From positions 1 to 64,000 of the forward strand of contig JAJOZX010006141.1 in NCBI GenBank assembly GCA_023014485.1: a DNA stretch of 64,000 bases, written 5' to 3'. Positions 63,178 through 64,000 of this stretch are shown piece by piece. The notes beneath the pieces were generated by a model that had not been told where the DNA came from, made no database searches, and worked only from the letters and a program-made list of their open reading frames with translations. The stretch comes from Bathynomus jamesi. Lineage: Eukaryota > Arthropoda > Malacostraca > Isopoda > Cirolanidae. How positions within the stretch are numbered: position 1 is the stretch's first letter; every line of letters begins with the position of its first letter. The position numbers and the translations under genes were made by a program.

Positions 63178-64000
63178 GAAAAAAAGAAACTTCATTCTCT
63201 ATACATCATTAGTTATGTTGTTTCCTACCTATTGTCTACTGATACCTATCAACCTATCAGTCCATATTTTCCGCGTCTCTATTTTACGCACACAACCCAT
63301 TGGATTATGTACATGTAAAATACGTCCACATATATTTTTTTTTATTATTATTTTTTTTAAGTGCGTTCAACCTTCAAGGCGTTCATTAGGCTTACAGTAA
63401 TTAAATGCTCAAATTCGCGATTCAGCAGAACTGAACGTTTCTAAGATAAACAACATCTTTCGCTCGGATCCAAATCTATAACATATAATGTAATATAACA
63501 TATTATGTTGTATATAAATTATCATGTCATGTCTCATGTACTTGTGTTGTACTAATAACCATATATATAATAACCATATATAATCTGACCATATAATCTG
63601 ACCATATAATCTAACCATATAATCTAACCATATAATCTAACCATATAATCTAACAATATATATATATATAAAAAACACTGTAAGAATGGTAACGACGTAT
63701 GTACTTCAATGAAACTATAATTGAATGTAATGACTTTATATATAATGTAAGAATGTACTTTAATCGAACTGTAAGGGACAATCATAAGCGAATGGGAAGT
63801 AATCCATAATCGCAATCATAATTGTAATAAACCCAAACAAAAATGATATCGCCTTCAGAAATGAAGACGTGGCAAAAAAAAAAAAGATTAGTTTTTATTT
63901 TTATTTATTTATTTTTTTTTATTTGGAAACTTTCAAACACCTGATCGTGTTTAAAAGGGGGGAAACTTAACCTCCAACTGCCATCCCCCAACATTCAGGC
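62722..64000 (+). mobile_element. Family B element, second copy (5' LTR only; runs off window)
   Basis: Starts TTTAAAAATGAAATGA, with T for G at the second base of the LTR. It continues through the LTR past the (TAA)n and ACCATATAATCTAA tracts to the window edge. At diagnostic sites it agrees with the 5' LTR at 50424 (GGCTTCC, CGTATCC, GCATCTCACC, CTCTGCC) and not the 3' LTR. It is therefore a duplicate 5' LTR of the same insertion. Confidence 0.87.

Larger units (their letters stand above)
1..64000 (+). repeat. Tandem array of ~5.25 kb non-coding LTR-retroelement units (family A)
   Basis: The same sequence recurs head to tail through the whole window. An anchor motif in the internal region falls at 1, 7986, 13239, 18466, 23744, 29066, 34351, 39633, 46320 and 59635. 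Spacing is 5.23-5.32 kb except where another element is inserted, and subtracting the insertions restores about 5.25-5.3 kb. Each unit reads LTR, PBS-like site, minisatellite-rich internal region, polypurine tract, next LTR, so neighbouring copies share LTRs. Units differ by scattered substitutions, one-base indels and minisatellite copy number. Neither end of the array is in the window. No Gag, protease, reverse transcriptase or integrase motif was recognised in any unit. Confidence 0.93.

Overview
This is AT-rich eukaryotic repeat DNA with no convincing intact protein-coding gene. The organism cannot be named from the sequence. A Tc1-type DD34E transposase relic, a GC-rich hAT-like transposase relic and a fragment resembling the DUF7869-type proteins of arthropod mobile elements all point to an invertebrate, possibly an arthropod such as a crustacean. 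The bacterial-style open frames here mostly begin at non-ATG codons and are by-products of repeated sequence.

The backbone is a head-to-tail array of a roughly 5.25 kb unit ('family A') that runs off both ends of the window. The unit has the anatomy of a non-coding LTR retroelement. A ~2.2 kb LTR begins TGT and ends ACA. It is followed directly by a primer-binding-site-like TGGCGACCCTGCACCAGG, a ~3.0 kb non-coding internal region rich in minisatellites, and a G-rich polypurine tract just before the next LTR. Consecutive copies share LTRs, giving (LTR-internal)n. Ten LTRs start at 5202, 10454, 15724, 20944, 26226, 31576, 36833, 43520, 49817 and 62115 (LTR9 is split, resuming at 57428). Ten internal regions lie between and beside them.

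Four kinds of element are nested in the array. (1) An hAT-like DNA transposon at 1867-4579 has an 8-bp target duplication and a frameshifted minus-strand transposase. (2) A Tc1-like element at 40881-42269 has a TA duplication, a 27-bp inverted repeat and a frameshifted DD34E transposase. (3) A 997-bp element at 48209-49205 has perfect 30-bp inverted repeats and a decayed protein fragment. (4) A complete but non-coding LTR retrotransposon ('family B') at 50424-57427 is a diverged relative of family A, with 1.65 kb LTRs and a 4-bp TGTA duplication. The same B insertion, at the same base of the A unit, starts again at 62722. The right end of the window is therefore a ~12.3 kb higher-order repeat (A unit plus B insertion) that was duplicated after B inserted.

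A and B share a conserved post-PBS leader, two adjacent LTR hairpins and a TGACGTCA palindrome, although their other sequence and minisatellites differ. Neither encodes Gag or Pol, so both would depend on proteins from an autonomous relative not seen here. One unit (about 31080-32270) carries many isolated one-base deletions, which look like residual long-read errors and call for caution over frameshifts elsewhere.
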